Shown: positions 17,646-26,653 of the stretch, in pieces
How positions within the stretch are numbered: the first letter of the stretch is position 1
How the letters are laid out: the number at the start of each line of letters is the position of its first letter
From: an uncultured Pseudomonadota bacterium
GTDB taxonomy: Bacteria; Pseudomonadota; Alphaproteobacteria; RF32; CAG-239
Length of the DNA stretch: 64,000 nt
Direction: 5' to 3'
NCBI GenBank assembly: GCA_902788365.1
Contig: CADAJN010000007.1
Span: 27,391-91,390 of the forward strand
Notes under the pieces: model-generated
What the model was told of the DNA's origin: nothing
Seen by the model: the letters and a program-made list of their open reading frames with translations, nothing else
Database searches by the model: none
Translations under genes and position numbers: made by a program

Positions 17646-18575
17646 ATGGCCGGATTGAAAGAACTCAGAACCCGCATAGAAGCCATTAAGTCAACGCAAA
17701 AAATTACGTCGGCGATGAAAATGGTGGCGGCCTCGCGTTTGCGCCGCGTGCAGATTTTGGTAGATAAAAATCAGGGATATACGGAAAATTTGCGCCGCTC
17801 AGCGTTGCGTGTTAAAACCGAAATTGAGGCCGAAGAAAAAGCCAAAAATGTTAAGTTCATGCGCCCTGTTTTACTGGCTGAGAAGAAAAACCCGCAAAAA
17901 TATTTGCTTTGCGTATTATCTTCCGACCGCGGCCTGTGCGGTGCCTATAACGGCAATGTAGCTAAATGCGCAATAAATCGTATTCAAGCGTTGCTAAAAG
18001 CCGGAAAAATCGTAAACGTTCGCTGTTATGGTAAAAAAGCTTACACCATTTTGCGTCGTCGCTTTGCATCAACCGACATCAATATTGAGCGTGTGGATAT
18101 CAACTTTCATGATGTTACCTATGCCAAGGCCGGCGCCAAATTAGCCAGCCGCATTTTAAAAGAATTTGTCGGCAAGCAATTTGATGTATGCGAATTTGTT
18201 TACGCGCGTTTTATTTCCGCCATCAGTCGCAACTTTGTATGCGAGCAGGTTTGTCCTCTGGATTTAAACACCGAGCATCTCAGTGCCGAAGAGCTTAACC
18301 AAATCAATCGTGCCGGCGATGCTTTTTACGATTATTTGCCGGATAAATTAACCCTCTTAACCAATATTCTGCCGATTTTATTTTATGACAATGTATTTAA
18401 GGTTGTTGTTAATTCGGCAGCCAGTGAACATGGTGCGCGCATGAGCTCAATGGACAGCGCTACCCGTAACGCCAAAAAAATGATCAGTGAGCTTACTTTG
18501 AAATATAACAGTTTACGCCAGTCGGCCATTACCACGGAATTGATAGAAATTATCGCCGGCGCCGAAGCAATTTAA
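17646..18575 (+). CDS. atpG: F1 ATP synthase gamma subunit
   Basis: Gamma is the rotating central shaft of F1. The N-terminal helix, RIEAIKSTQKITSAMKMVAASRLRR, and the C-terminal helix, SEHGARMSSMDSATRNAKKMISELTLKYN, are both highly typical, as is SDRGLCGAYN. The 309-residue length is slightly above the usual 285-295. The ATG immediately follows the atpA stop codon. Confidence 0.97.
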   Translation: MAGLKELRTRIEAIKSTQKITSAMKMVAASRLRRVQILVDKNQGYTENLRRSALRVKTEIEAEEKAKNVKFMRPVLLAEKKNPQKYLLCVLSSDRGLCGAYNGNVAKCAINRIQALLKAGKIVNVRCYGKKAYTILRRRFASTDINIERVDINFHDVTYAKAGAKLASRILKEFVGKQFDVCEFVYARFISAISRNFVCEQVCPLDLNTEHLSAEELNQINRAGDAFYDYLPDKLTLLTNILPILFYDNVFKVVVNSAASEHGARMSSMDSATRNAKKMISELTLKYNSLRQSAITTELIEIIAGAEAI

Positions 18576-20038
<1,463 letters not shown>

Positions 20039-20039
<1 letters not shown>

Positions 20040-20407
20040 TGGCTGAAAATATTACTTTGCAAATATGGACTCCGGAGCGCACGGCTTTCAATCAAAAAGT
20101 TTACCGAGTCGTTTTACCGACAGGTAAGACAACCCTGACCGTGATTGAAGACCGCGCCCCAACTTCAATGATGATTTACGCCGGTGTAATGCAAATTTTA
20201 AACCCTGACGACTCGATCAAAGATTGGTATTTCATTGATAAAGGAGTCGCTGATATTGCACAAAACATGTGCCGAATTTCTACCGCGCATTTGTTGCATC
20301 ATTCACAAATCACCATTGATAAGGCATTGGAATTAAAGGAAAAAGAACCGGAAAATGCGGTTTTTTACAATATGATTGTGCTATATTTGCAAGCATTTGC
20401 CGGTTAA
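20039..20407 (+). CDS. atpC: F1 ATP synthase epsilon subunit
   Basis: Epsilon sits at the foot of gamma and regulates ATP hydrolysis. This copy has 122 residues: the N-terminal beta-sandwich is recognisable (LQIWTPERTAFNQKVYRVVLPT and the DRAPTSMMIYAGVMQI region). The C-terminal helical hairpin is short and lacks the usual long helices. It overlaps atpD by one base and ends the operon before a strong terminator. Confidence 0.88.
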
Positions 20408-20427
20408 ATTCAGCTCTGATTTTTTAT

Positions 20428-20455
20428 AGCCTCCGTTTCTGCGGAGGCTTTTTTA
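20428..20455 (+). terminator. Terminator of the atpHAGDC operon
   Basis: AGCCTCCG (20428-20435) pairs with CGGAGGCT (20442-20449), followed by a run of T: a classic intrinsic terminator, 20 bases after the atpC stop. Confidence 0.92.
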
Positions 20456-20545
20456 ATGGTTATTCAGAATAAAGCTAAAAATTATTTTATTCGTCTAACT
20501 CTATGAATCTGAGTGTTATTTTTCGCTCATACACAATAAATAAAA

Positions 20546-20592
20546 ATACTATATATTGTTTATTTACTTTTTATTAACACTATATATAGTAT
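20546..20592 (+). promoter_or_regulatory. Tandem NrdR boxes upstream of the NrdD-like gene
   Basis: Two palindromic 16-mers lie at 20546-20561 (ATACTATATATTGTTT) and 20577-20592 (ACACTATATATAGTAT). Both match the NrdR box consensus acaCwAtATaTwGtgt closely. Their starts are 31 bp apart, the three-helical-turn spacing typical of NrdR box pairs in front of ribonucleotide reductase genes. NrdR represses these genes when (d)ATP is bound. The boxes end 45 bases before the ATG at 20638. Confidence 0.85.
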
Positions 20593-20637
20593 ATTTTTAG
20601 TTAATGACACAACAATAAAAATTTAAGGAGAAACACT

Positions 20638-20850
20638 ATGACCGTTATCAATTTTGAAAACATTGCTTTGACAGATGCTGAACGCCAGCCGTGCGAAATT
20701 TGGACTCGGGTGATGGGCTATCATCGTCCGGTTTCTGAATTTAACCGCGGTAAAAAATCGGAATATTATTCGCGCAAATGCTTTGTTGAAGAAAAGGCGG
20801 TTTCTCACTTAAACACAACAACTTCAGCTTGCAGCTGCGCCGCCGAATAA
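20638..20850 (+). CDS. Small NrdD C-terminal-like protein (anaerobic ribonucleotide reductase family)
   Basis: This 70-residue protein resembles the C-terminal segment of class III ribonucleotide reductase NrdD: CEIWTRVMGYHRPVSEFNRGKKSEYYSRKCF parallels the family's RVxGYxRPVxxWNxGKxxE tail. The glycyl-radical motif and the NrdD metal-site CxxC pairs are not clear, although the end contains CSC. It is free-standing, with a good AAGGAG site at 20625-20630, and the paired NrdR boxes upstream support a role in deoxynucleotide metabolism. It may complement a separately encoded NrdD or be a regulator. No nrdG or large nrdD is in the window. Confidence 0.7.
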   Translation: MTVINFENIALTDAERQPCEIWTRVMGYHRPVSEFNRGKKSEYYSRKCFVEEKAVSHLNTTTSACSCAAE

Positions 20851-20874
20851 TAAAATCCGGCATTACTTATGCTC

Positions 20875-20906
20875 AAAAAGCCCTGCTCCATGCGGGGCTT
20901 TTTTTT
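20875..20906 (+). terminator. Terminator after the NrdD-like gene
   Basis: AAAAAGCCCTGC pairs with GCGGGGCTTTTT around TCCAT, with one G-U pair, and is followed by more T. Confidence 0.9.
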
Positions 20907-20926
20907 AACATTCTCCAAACAAATAC

Positions 20927-20956
20927 TTGACAAATTTTCAAAAGGCATTATATACT
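20927..20956 (+). promoter_or_regulatory. Sigma-70-type promoter
   Basis: A perfect TTGACA (20927-20932) and a TATACT (20951-20956) are 18 bases apart. They lie just upstream of the small ORF at 20986, giving a transcript with a leader of only about 25 bases. Confidence 0.65.
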
Positions 20957-20985
20957 AACAAATAGTGTAATTATAATTTAGATAT

Positions 20986-21213
20986 ATGTGTAATTTGATC
21001 TTACCCCTGAAAATCATCTGCCGAAACAACGGCAAGTCTGCGCAAACCCTGCAAATTCGCGGCGACTTCGTTAACATCGTCCGCGAGCGTCTTCCGCAAG
21101 TCACTGCTCTGACACCGGAAGACAAAAGTCAAATCAGCGCCCTGTGTCCGCAACTTGAAAAAGTAGAGCCGACACTTGCCGCCGAGGTCAAAAATTGGCT
21201 GGCCGGAAAATAA
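20986..21213 (+). CDS. Small unrecognised protein
   Basis: This 75-residue ORF is flanked by a strong promoter and a strong terminator, which supports a real transcript. Codon use resembles the neighbours. The second half is a helix-prone segment with Pro and Leu at regular intervals, and two or three cysteines are present. No clear ribosome site precedes the ATG. No family is recognised. An alternative is that the transcript is a short non-coding RNA. Confidence 0.5.
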   Translation: MCNLILPLKIICRNNGKSAQTLQIRGDFVNIVRERLPQVTALTPEDKSQISALCPQLEKVEPTLAAEVKNWLAGK

Positions 21214-21228
21214 CGACAGATGATATGT

Positions 21229-21262
21229 AAAAAATCCGTGTTTTAATCAACACGGATTTTTT
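21229..21262 (+). terminator. Intrinsic terminator
   Basis: Perfect 14-base arms, AAAAAATCCGTGTT (21229-21242) and AACACGGATTTTTT (21249-21262), end the small transcript before the CoA-transferase genes. Confidence 0.92.
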
Positions 21263-21320
21263 TTATGCCTTGCATATTGGCGCAACCTCGGTTAAACTCG
21301 GGACCAGAAAAGGAAGAAAA

Positions 21321-21980
21321 ATGGCAAAAATCATCAGTGCAACCGAAGCGACAAAGCTATTTAAATCAAATCAAACGCTTATGATTGGCGGCTTTTTGGA
21401 ATGCGGTCTGCCTAATCAGGTTATCGGAGAACTATTAAAAACAGATATGAACGGTTGGACATTAATTGCCAATGATACATCAACGCCAAATACCAATAAA
21501 GGCCGCTTGATCAGCGCACGAAAAATCCAAAAAGCGATTGTGTCGCACATCGGCACGAATCCGGAAACAGTAGCGCAATTTAATGCCGGTGAAATTGAGG
21601 TAGAATTGGTGCCGCAAGGCACGTTGGCTGAAAGAATCCGCGCCGGCGGTGCCGGTTTGGGCGGTATTTTAACGCCGGTCGGACTTAATACCGAAGTGGC
21701 TAAAAATAAGCAAATTATTACTGTTGACGAGTGTGATTATTTGTTAGAAACGCCGCTCAAAGCCGATGTGGCGCTGATTTATGCCACATACGCCGACAAA
21801 TTCGGCAACTTGTCATTTTACGGTTCAACACGCAATTTTAATGCTGTTATGCCACCGGCGGCTAAAATTGTTATTGCCGAAGTAGATGAATTGTCCGACG
21901 CCCCTCTTAACCCTAATCAGATTGTGGTGGCCGGCGTTTTTGTGGACTATCTGGTGGTAAGGGGGCAAAATGCAGCCTGA
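21321..21980 (+). CDS. 3-oxoacid / acetate CoA-transferase subunit A
   Basis: This is the alpha subunit of a family I CoA-transferase (AtoD/ScoA type), which moves CoA between an acyl-CoA and a carboxylic acid such as acetate or acetoacetate. MIGGFLECGLPNQVI and the VPQGTLAERIRAGGAGLGGILTP signature are visible. I place the start at the ATG at 21321 with AGGAAG upstream; the longer frame from 21270 has no ribosome site. It overlaps subunit B by 11 bases. The exact acyl substrate cannot be read from the sequence. Confidence 0.9.
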   Translation: MAKIISATEATKLFKSNQTLMIGGFLECGLPNQVIGELLKTDMNGWTLIANDTSTPNTNKGRLISARKIQKAIVSHIGTNPETVAQFNAGEIEVELVPQGTLAERIRAGGAGLGGILTPVGLNTEVAKNKQIITVDECDYLLETPLKADVALIYATYADKFGNLSFYGSTRNFNAVMPPAAKIVIAEVDELSDAPLNPNQIVVAGVFVDYLVVRGQNAA

Positions 21981-22617
21981 TAAAAACCAAATTCAAGAAC
22001 AAATTGCGCGCCGCGTGGCGCAAGAATTTCATGATAATGATGTTGTTACACTGGGCATCGGCTTACCGACCAAGGCTGCACAATATGTGCCGGACAATGT
22101 GCACATTATTGTGCAATCCGAAAACGGCGTGCTGGGCGTCGGCGGATATCCGGCAGACGGCTGCGGCGACTCGCGCATTACCAATGCCGGCGGCATTGAA
22201 GTTACCCTTAATGCCGGCGGCTGTTTCATGGACAGTTTTACGGCGTTTTCAATGATGCGCGGCGGTCATATTGATCTTACGGTTTTGGGCGCACTGCAGG
22301 TAGATGCCGAAGGTAATCTGGCCAACTGGTGTATTCCGGGCAAATTTACACCGGGCATGGGGGGCGCTATGGATTTGGTAGTCGGCACTAAAAAACTGAT
22401 TGTGGCAATGGAGCACACCGCTAAGGGCGCGCCGAAAATTTTGCCAAAATGCACACTACCGCTGACAGCGGCGCATAAGGTTAGCCGCATCATTACCGAA
22501 AAAGCCGTCTTTGACGTGTGTGGCGACGGGCTGCATTTGCGTGAAATAACGCCGCTTTCTTCGTTAGATGACATTAAAGCGACTACCGCAGCCGAATTTA
22601 AGATAGATTTGATTTAG
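21970..22617 (+). CDS. 3-oxoacid / acetate CoA-transferase subunit B
   Basis: This is the beta subunit of the same enzyme. The catalytic glutamate is in the conserved SENGVLGVG segment, which forms the glutamyl-CoA intermediate. VTLGIGLPTKAAQYVP near the start and the GGAMDLVVGTKKLIVAMEHTAKG block are also typical. Its length of 215 residues is normal. Overlap with subunit A implies translational coupling and a stoichiometric complex. Confidence 0.92.
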   Translation: MQPDKNQIQEQIARRVAQEFHDNDVVTLGIGLPTKAAQYVPDNVHIIVQSENGVLGVGGYPADGCGDSRITNAGGIEVTLNAGGCFMDSFTAFSMMRGGHIDLTVLGALQVDAEGNLANWCIPGKFTPGMGGAMDLVVGTKKLIVAMEHTAKGAPKILPKCTLPLTAAHKVSRIITEKAVFDVCGDGLHLREITPLSSLDDIKATTAAEFKIDLI

Positions 22618-22723
22618 CACCTTTTTTCTGCAATCTTTTTACCCTATTTGTCTTTTTTTGCTTGAAAATGGACAAAATATAAGTTATAATAAGTCTAAAG
22701 AAGATCAAATGGGGAGAAAAGCC

Positions 22724-23146
22724 ATGATGACTATAGAAGCAAAAGCCGAATATTTGCAAAATCAACATTTGGCGCAAGTAGAAAAAAAACTTGGCACTGC
22801 AGCATCAACAATTAAAATGTTTATGACACATGGAAATGAAACCGCTGCTAAGCAAACACTTTACACCACTTTAAAATTAATGAATCCTCAAGATGCAGCT
22901 TCTATTGATAAAGGAACCGTAATGGCTTTAATAGAAAGTTATCGTCTGGGAGCAGCCGTAAGAACAGCAGGATCGCAGATGGCGGAAAAGATGGCAAGCA
23001 TGCCGGAAGATGCTAAATTTACCGAAATCAAAGCAGCCGGCAAAGAAAAAAGCAGTGGTTTATGGGGCGCAATTAAAGGTATGCAAAATGAAGTCCGCAA
23101 ATTCATTTTACAACGCGGCAACCCTCGCGCCACAACAACATACTAA
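22724..23146 (+). CDS. Unrecognised soluble helical protein
   Basis: The product has about 140 residues, is mostly helical and carries no signal peptide. The start is set by GGGGAG at 22711-22716, seven bases before the ATG at 22724; the frame is open upstream, but that part reads as leader. It is basic at the C-terminus (VRKFILQRGNPRATTTY). It heads a run of three unknown genes that ends at the parS site. No family is recognised. Confidence 0.6.
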   Translation: MMTIEAKAEYLQNQHLAQVEKKLGTAASTIKMFMTHGNETAAKQTLYTTLKLMNPQDAASIDKGTVMALIESYRLGAAVRTAGSQMAEKMASMPEDAKFTEIKAAGKEKSSGLWGAIKGMQNEVRKFILQRGNPRATTTY

Positions 23147-23207
23147 TTCATCATTTATTTACACTTAGGTGCTATAGTGAGTGCAATATGATAATGGCAA
23201 GGAAAGC

Positions 23208-23633
23208 ATGATGAGTGTAGAAAAATATTTGGTGGCAAATTTCCAAATCCTTGAAAATAAAGGTTTGATGGGGATTGAATTGGAAACGGACGGCGAGCCG
23301 GTTAATTCTGCCTCATTTTTGTATGACGGACGCAACTGCGCGGTGCTGATTTGCAATAACAGCAAAGCCTTTGTGTTACTTAATATTGCTTATGATTTGC
23401 GGCCGAAAATTTTGAACGCCAACCCATTACTGATTATTGAAACAAAAAACAATCAAGCCGTTAATCTTTTTGGCGTAGAGGTCACTAAAGTTGAAGCGTT
23501 GCCGTATCCGGATGAATTTGACAATGTTTTGACCGAAATTTTACAGCAAATCCGTGATAAATACGGCGATAAGGCTATTGACACAATGATTGAAAAGTTT
23601 TGGCCGGAAGATGCTCCGGAAAATAAGAAATAA
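23208..23633 (+). CDS. Unknown protein, paralogue of the 34483-34899 product
   Basis: This acidic protein of about 141 residues has no signal peptide. It starts at the ATG at 23208 behind AAGGAAA. The middle, FLYDGRNCAVLICNNSKAFVLLNIAYDL...LLIIETKNNQAVNLFGVEVTKVEAL, aligns by eye with LQFDGKKTALLCRDERRSIILDNIDAET...VMIVELKAEMVERVYAVPVENVEEI in the other protein, so they form a small family. The shared core looks like an alternating beta/alpha domain. The function is unknown. It is 10 bases upstream of the next gene, in a probable operon. Confidence 0.65.
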   Translation: MMSVEKYLVANFQILENKGLMGIELETDGEPVNSASFLYDGRNCAVLICNNSKAFVLLNIAYDLRPKILNANPLLIIETKNNQAVNLFGVEVTKVEALPYPDEFDNVLTEILQQIRDKYGDKAIDTMIEKFWPEDAPENKK

Positions 23634-23642
23634 GAGGGTTTC

Positions 23643-24020
23643 ATGGCTGAAGATAATAAAAAAGCGCTGGAAACAATACAACGGTTGCGTATGGGACTTG
23701 GTAAAGAAGCGGAGATAGCAAAAACGCCGCAAAAAAATAAGACACCAAAGCCTATGGAAGATTTGAAAATACCGACAATTGACGATATCGGCGCCCCAAC
23801 GCAAAGTATAGAGGAAATGTTTGCACTCATTCAGCGGCACGGACATCATTCATCCGGAGGGGTTAAAGCCGATTTTACGCAAGCGCAAGCGCCCCAGCCA
23901 ACTGATATACTGAAGCTAACCAGTGATGATTTATTGGCACAAATGTCGCCGCAACAGCGGGAAAATTGGCAAAAGCTCAGCGATTTTATTGATAACTGGG
24001 TTGCTAATCAAGCTAAATAA
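23643..24020 (+). CDS. Unrecognised protein before the parS site
   Basis: This 125-residue soluble protein has a Lys/Pro-rich, probably disordered first half and a helical C-terminus (LTSDDLLAQMSPQQRENWQKLSDFIDNW). AGAGGG precedes the ATG, 9 bases after the previous stop. It is the last gene before the parS site. No family is recognised. Confidence 0.6.
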   Translation: MAEDNKKALETIQRLRMGLGKEAEIAKTPQKNKTPKPMEDLKIPTIDDIGAPTQSIEEMFALIQRHGHHSSGGVKADFTQAQAPQPTDILKLTSDDLLAQMSPQQRENWQKLSDFIDNWVANQAK

Positions 24021-24070
24021 ATATATGTTTTACCGTAGGTTCTGCCAGAGAATAAAAGGTTTTTATTTTC

Positions 24071-24098
24071 GTCCAATGTTTCACGTGAAACATTAGAC
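24071..24098. promoter_or_regulatory. parS: parS centromere site (ParB binding)
   Basis: The 16-mer TGTTTCACGTGAAACA at 24077-24092 matches the conserved bacterial parS sequence exactly. The palindrome extends outward to GTC/GAC arms (24071-24098) with one mismatched pair. ParB loads here and ParA moves the origin region. It lies in the 228-base gap between two converging groups of unknown genes. parA and parB are not in the window. The rest of the gap (24099-24248) is very AT-rich, with nothing else recognised. Confidence 0.93.
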
Positions 24099-24248
24099 GG
24101 AATTTTCACTTATAACTTATTGATATTAAATATTGTTGATAAGATTTTATACGAAAAAACGTTGTTTTTAGTATAAGAATATTCTTATATTTTAGTTAAT
24201 ATATGGACAGAAATATATAAAAATAACTCTTTATATATTACATTATAT

Positions 24249-24809
24249 CTATCCAATCGGCAAGCCAAACGGATCTGTTTTTGGCGGGTTACTGATATTT
24301 CCCGTGTTTGATGATAGTGTCGGTTTAACATATTTATCATACGCAGTTTGAATTTCTTCAAATAAAAATACCGGACTACCGAATCGGTCATATACTGTTT
24401 CATCATTGAGCGTTTGCTGCCACGTCAGCTGATGATAAGAAGGCGACAAAGCGCTGACGGCGTGTTGCAAACTCAGGCGATAAACGTCATCCAGCTTATA
24501 AACAGTGCCGGTTTCCAAATTAACATGCGCAATTTGTCCGGTATTGGCATCAATATAGGCAAAATGCCCCTTTTCATCGGCATAATTTTTGCACGGAATC
24601 TCAACCGGCGGAATATAATTGCTTTGCGGTTGTTGTGCCGCTTGAGGCTGTTGAGACTCATCGGGCGCGACTGGCGGCGGCATTGGTGTTGAAGCGGTTG
24701 CATTTGTATTTTGTTGCGCTGATTGCGCATTGGTATCGGTTTTTGTAGCAGGTTTGGGCGCATGTGCACTAATGCCGCGCAGAGCATTTAATTGTTGTAA
24801 AGTAAGCAT
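24249..24809 (-). CDS. Unrecognised Gln/Pro-rich protein
   Basis: The first 75 residues are Ala/Gln/Pro/Thr-rich and probably disordered. The second half is more ordered, with aromatic residues (KNYADEKGHFAYIDANTGQIAHVNLETGTVYKLDDVYRLSL). There is no signal peptide. I choose the ATG at 24809, which has AAGGAT 7 bases upstream, over a GTG ten codons earlier that would overlap the preceding gene. It is probably cotranscribed with the gene at 24829-25680, and both follow the structured RNA leader. The function is unknown. Confidence 0.6.
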   Translation of the reverse strand: MLTLQQLNALRGISAHAPKPATKTDTNAQSAQQNTNATASTPMPPPVAPDESQQPQAAQQPQSNYIPPVEIPCKNYADEKGHFAYIDANTGQIAHVNLETGTVYKLDDVYRLSLQHAVSALSPSYHQLTWQQTLNDETVYDRFGSPVFLFEEIQTAYDKYVKPTLSSNTGNISNPPKTDPFGLPIG

Positions 24810-24828
24810 TTTTTTATCCTTATTCCAA

Positions 24829-25680
24829 TTATCTGCCACGATAGTCTATAAATTTATTAGAAAGCATCTTATTGGTTTCGGCGGCATCCAGTTTCTGCCC
24901 CGTTGCAATACTTTGCTGCGTGTTGGATTCATATTGCAATGCCAGACCAAGTTTATTGCTGGCTTCATACTTTGAAATTGCACGAAAATCACCATTAGAT
25001 TGCTTTTCATAGTGGCGCACGTTGCGATAAATGCCGTCTGAATCTTTGTCGTTCGGATCATAAGTGGTGATAATATCGCCGCGTTGCACTGCCGCGGTGC
25101 GTTTTTCCTGACCTTCGCGGTCAGCCTTTCGCGCGCATGCCCATTTCATACTCTCAAATTCTTGATTTTTCTTCGGATCCATAATAATTCCGCCATTAGA
25201 CATCGGAACCCCCATGCCGTCTCTGAAATCAAGTTGGTCACGCAAAGCATAATATATGTCAGGGTCTTCAGTGATAATCATTTCTCCGCCGTTTGCTTTT
25301 GCCGCATATACACCATTGTTAGAGCCGACCAAGCCGTTATCAAAATATTTCTCCGTTGTATTGCCCGTTCTTCTGGCCAACATTTCATTGTCATAAAGCT
25401 CAAAATCAGACATAGATGCTCTATAATCTGTATAATTATTACTCGGATGTTTATGAGTTCCGCCGAAAGATGCATAGGGATTTTCCACCAATTGTCCTTT
25501 CTCATCACGATCGCCGTCACTGACTTTAACTGTATCCCAGCTGTTGCCCTTTACGACCATAAAAGTCCGTTCATCAAACCCCATCTCTTTTAATTTTGTG
25601 CTTAACGATTTTTCCTTTAGTTCTTCTCGGAGTTCAGCTGCTCTTGGACTTTTATCAATACCTTCTCTATAATCTGCCAT
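24829..25680 (-). CDS. Unrecognised hydrophilic protein downstream of a structured leader
   Basis: This soluble, charged protein of about 283 residues is rich in Asp, Asn, Lys and Gly. Its N-terminal helical stretch (AAELREELKEKSLSTKLKEMGF) is followed by a mixed domain without known motifs. The start is the ATG at 25680, with GGGGAG about 8 bases upstream; an ATG five codons earlier overlaps that ribosome site. It is first of a two-gene unit behind the candidate RNA at 25712-25923, so its expression is probably controlled by that RNA or its terminator. Confidence 0.6.
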   Translation of the reverse strand: MADYREGIDKSPRAAELREELKEKSLSTKLKEMGFDERTFMVVKGNSWDTVKVSDGDRDEKGQLVENPYASFGGTHKHPSNNYTDYRASMSDFELYDNEMLARRTGNTTEKYFDNGLVGSNNGVYAAKANGGEMIITEDPDIYYALRDQLDFRDGMGVPMSNGGIIMDPKKNQEFESMKWACARKADREGQEKRTAAVQRGDIITTYDPNDKDSDGIYRNVRHYEKQSNGDFRAISKYEASNKLGLALQYESNTQQSIATGQKLDAAETNKMLSNKFIDYRGR

Positions 25681-25711
25681 TGTCGTTCTCCCCATTTTTT
25701 ATTTTGCACAT

Positions 25712-25737
25712 AAAAAATCCCGCGTCGTTAGAGCGGG
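25712..25737 (-). terminator. Intrinsic terminator at the end of the structured RNA
   Basis: On the minus strand CCCGC (25737-25733) pairs with GCGGG (25723-25719), followed by AUUUUUU. The first arm is also needed for the closing stem of the upstream RNA, so the two folds exclude each other. Confidence 0.75.
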
Positions 25738-25923
25738 CGGATGTTGACAAACCGTATCCAGATGGTTAAAAGAACGGCTCGGCTTATTCGGCCTAAAACC
25801 TTATTGAGCCGACATCCGTCCGAAAACAGACATCGGCATATATATTTATAGTCGTTTATGCACTTTTACGACTAACCATCCAGATAAAAGGGTTGTCACG
25901 CCCTGGAATATGTCTCCATATTC
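25712..25923 (-). ncRNA. Candidate structured leader RNA or sRNA (riboswitch-like), unassigned class
   Basis: Read on the minus strand, a sigma-70 promoter is followed by a hairpin with a GAGA tetraloop (25906-25923). A long-range closing stem pairs 25891-25903 with 25735-25753 (GGGCG...TGACAACC against GGTTTGTCA...CGCCC), and a second 8-bp stem pairs 25873-25880 with 25761-25768. Internal hairpins include TAGTCGT/ACGACTA (25849-25874), GCCGA/TCGGC (25808-25837) and GGCTC/GAGCC (25776-25810). The last two share bases and so are alternatives. It ends with an intrinsic terminator whose 5' arm reuses the 3' arm of the closing stem. The gene start follows 31 bases later. It matches no riboswitch, 6S, tmRNA, SRP or RNase P consensus that I recognise. 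Confidence 0.6.
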
Positions 25924-25930
25924 TGTTTTA

Positions 25931-25959
25931 AATATAGACCATATTTAAAGTAATGTCCA
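25931..25959 (-). promoter_or_regulatory. Sigma-70-type promoter of the structured RNA
   Basis: On the minus strand TGGACA (25959-25954) and TATATT (25936-25931) are 17 bases apart, placing the start of transcription close to the first base of the 5' hairpin. Confidence 0.65.
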
Positions 25960-26061
25960 GCATTTTTTATAAGTGTATATATCATTTGCTAAGAAGGGTT
26001 TGCGCCAATTGAGAGGATTTTGGTATGCTAAAGCAGATAAAAAGAAGCGGTAGATGCCTTA

Positions 26062-26130
26062 TCCGCGCAAAGCGCGGAGGCATGACATTATAAAGATTCG
26101 GCCGAGATCCTCCGGTCGGAGCCGGAGGAT
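26062..26130. repeat. Intergenic hairpins with repeated GAGGCATGACATTATAAA words
   Basis: Two perfect small hairpins lie at 26062-26078 (TCCGCGC/GCGCGGA) and 26107-26130 (ATCCTCCGG/CCGGAGGAT). Related words, such as GGCATGACATTATAAA and GGATGACATTATAAA, recur nearby and lead into the 186-bp tandem repeat. Nothing here looks coding. Confidence 0.6.
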
Positions 26131-26216
26131 GACAGTTTAAAAAGAGTGCGAGGATGACATTATAAAATAAGAGCGCGGAGGCATGACTTTTTATAGTTTA
26201 TATAATACCGCACTTT

Positions 26217-26630
26217 GTGCGGAGATGCCTTCGTCGCCTTTTCAAGGCTCCTCTGCATGACAAGGAAAGAGAAAGTGCGGAGATGCCTACGGGGCATAAA
26301 GCCCCTCTGCATGACATATTCTTTGTCATTGTGAGGAGTGCAAAGCACGACGTAACAATCTTCGGACGCAAGTCCGATAATTAGCGCACTTACCGCACTA
26401 AAGTGCGGAGATGCCTTCGTCGCCTTTTTCAAGGCTCCTCTGCATGACAAGAAAAGAGAAAGTGCGGAGATGCCTACGGGGCATAAAGCCCCTCTGCATG
26501 ACATATTCTTTGTCATTGTGAGGAGTGCAAAGCACGACGTGACAATCTTCGGACGCAAGTCCGATAATTAGCACATTTACCGCACTTTGTGCGGAGATGC
26601 CTTCGTCGCCTATGGCTCCTCTGCATGACG
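26217..26630. repeat. 186-bp tandem repeat, two full copies and a partial third
   Basis: Copies begin at 26217, 26403 and 26589 with an exact 186-bp period. The copies are nearly identical apart from scattered substitutions and a balancing one-base indel, and the third is truncated after about 40 bases. Each unit contains hairpins around GTGCGGAGATGCC and a GTCATTGTGAGGAGTGCAAAG-type segment (26325-26362 in copy 1) resembling intergenic repeats dispersed in many bacterial genomes. A minus-strand open frame at 26160-26558 runs through the repeats and is not a credible gene. Confidence 0.85.
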
Positions 26631-26653
26631 AAAAGAGAAAAGAAGCGGCTGAG

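Noticed and set aside
24099..24248. Possible replication origin next to parS
   Set aside because: The AT-rich stretch holds only one weak DnaA-box-like word (TGTTGATAA) and no cluster, and dnaA, parAB or hemE are not near.
25712..25923. Structured RNA as tmRNA, 6S, SRP or RNase P RNA
   Set aside because: No tRNA-like acceptor end, no tag frame, no RNase P conserved core and no SRP apical loop could be recognised; the class stays open.
26160..26558. Minus-strand open frame of 132 codons
   Set aside because: It runs through the 186-bp tandem repeats, encodes the same segment twice, and has no ribosome site; it is a repeat artefact.
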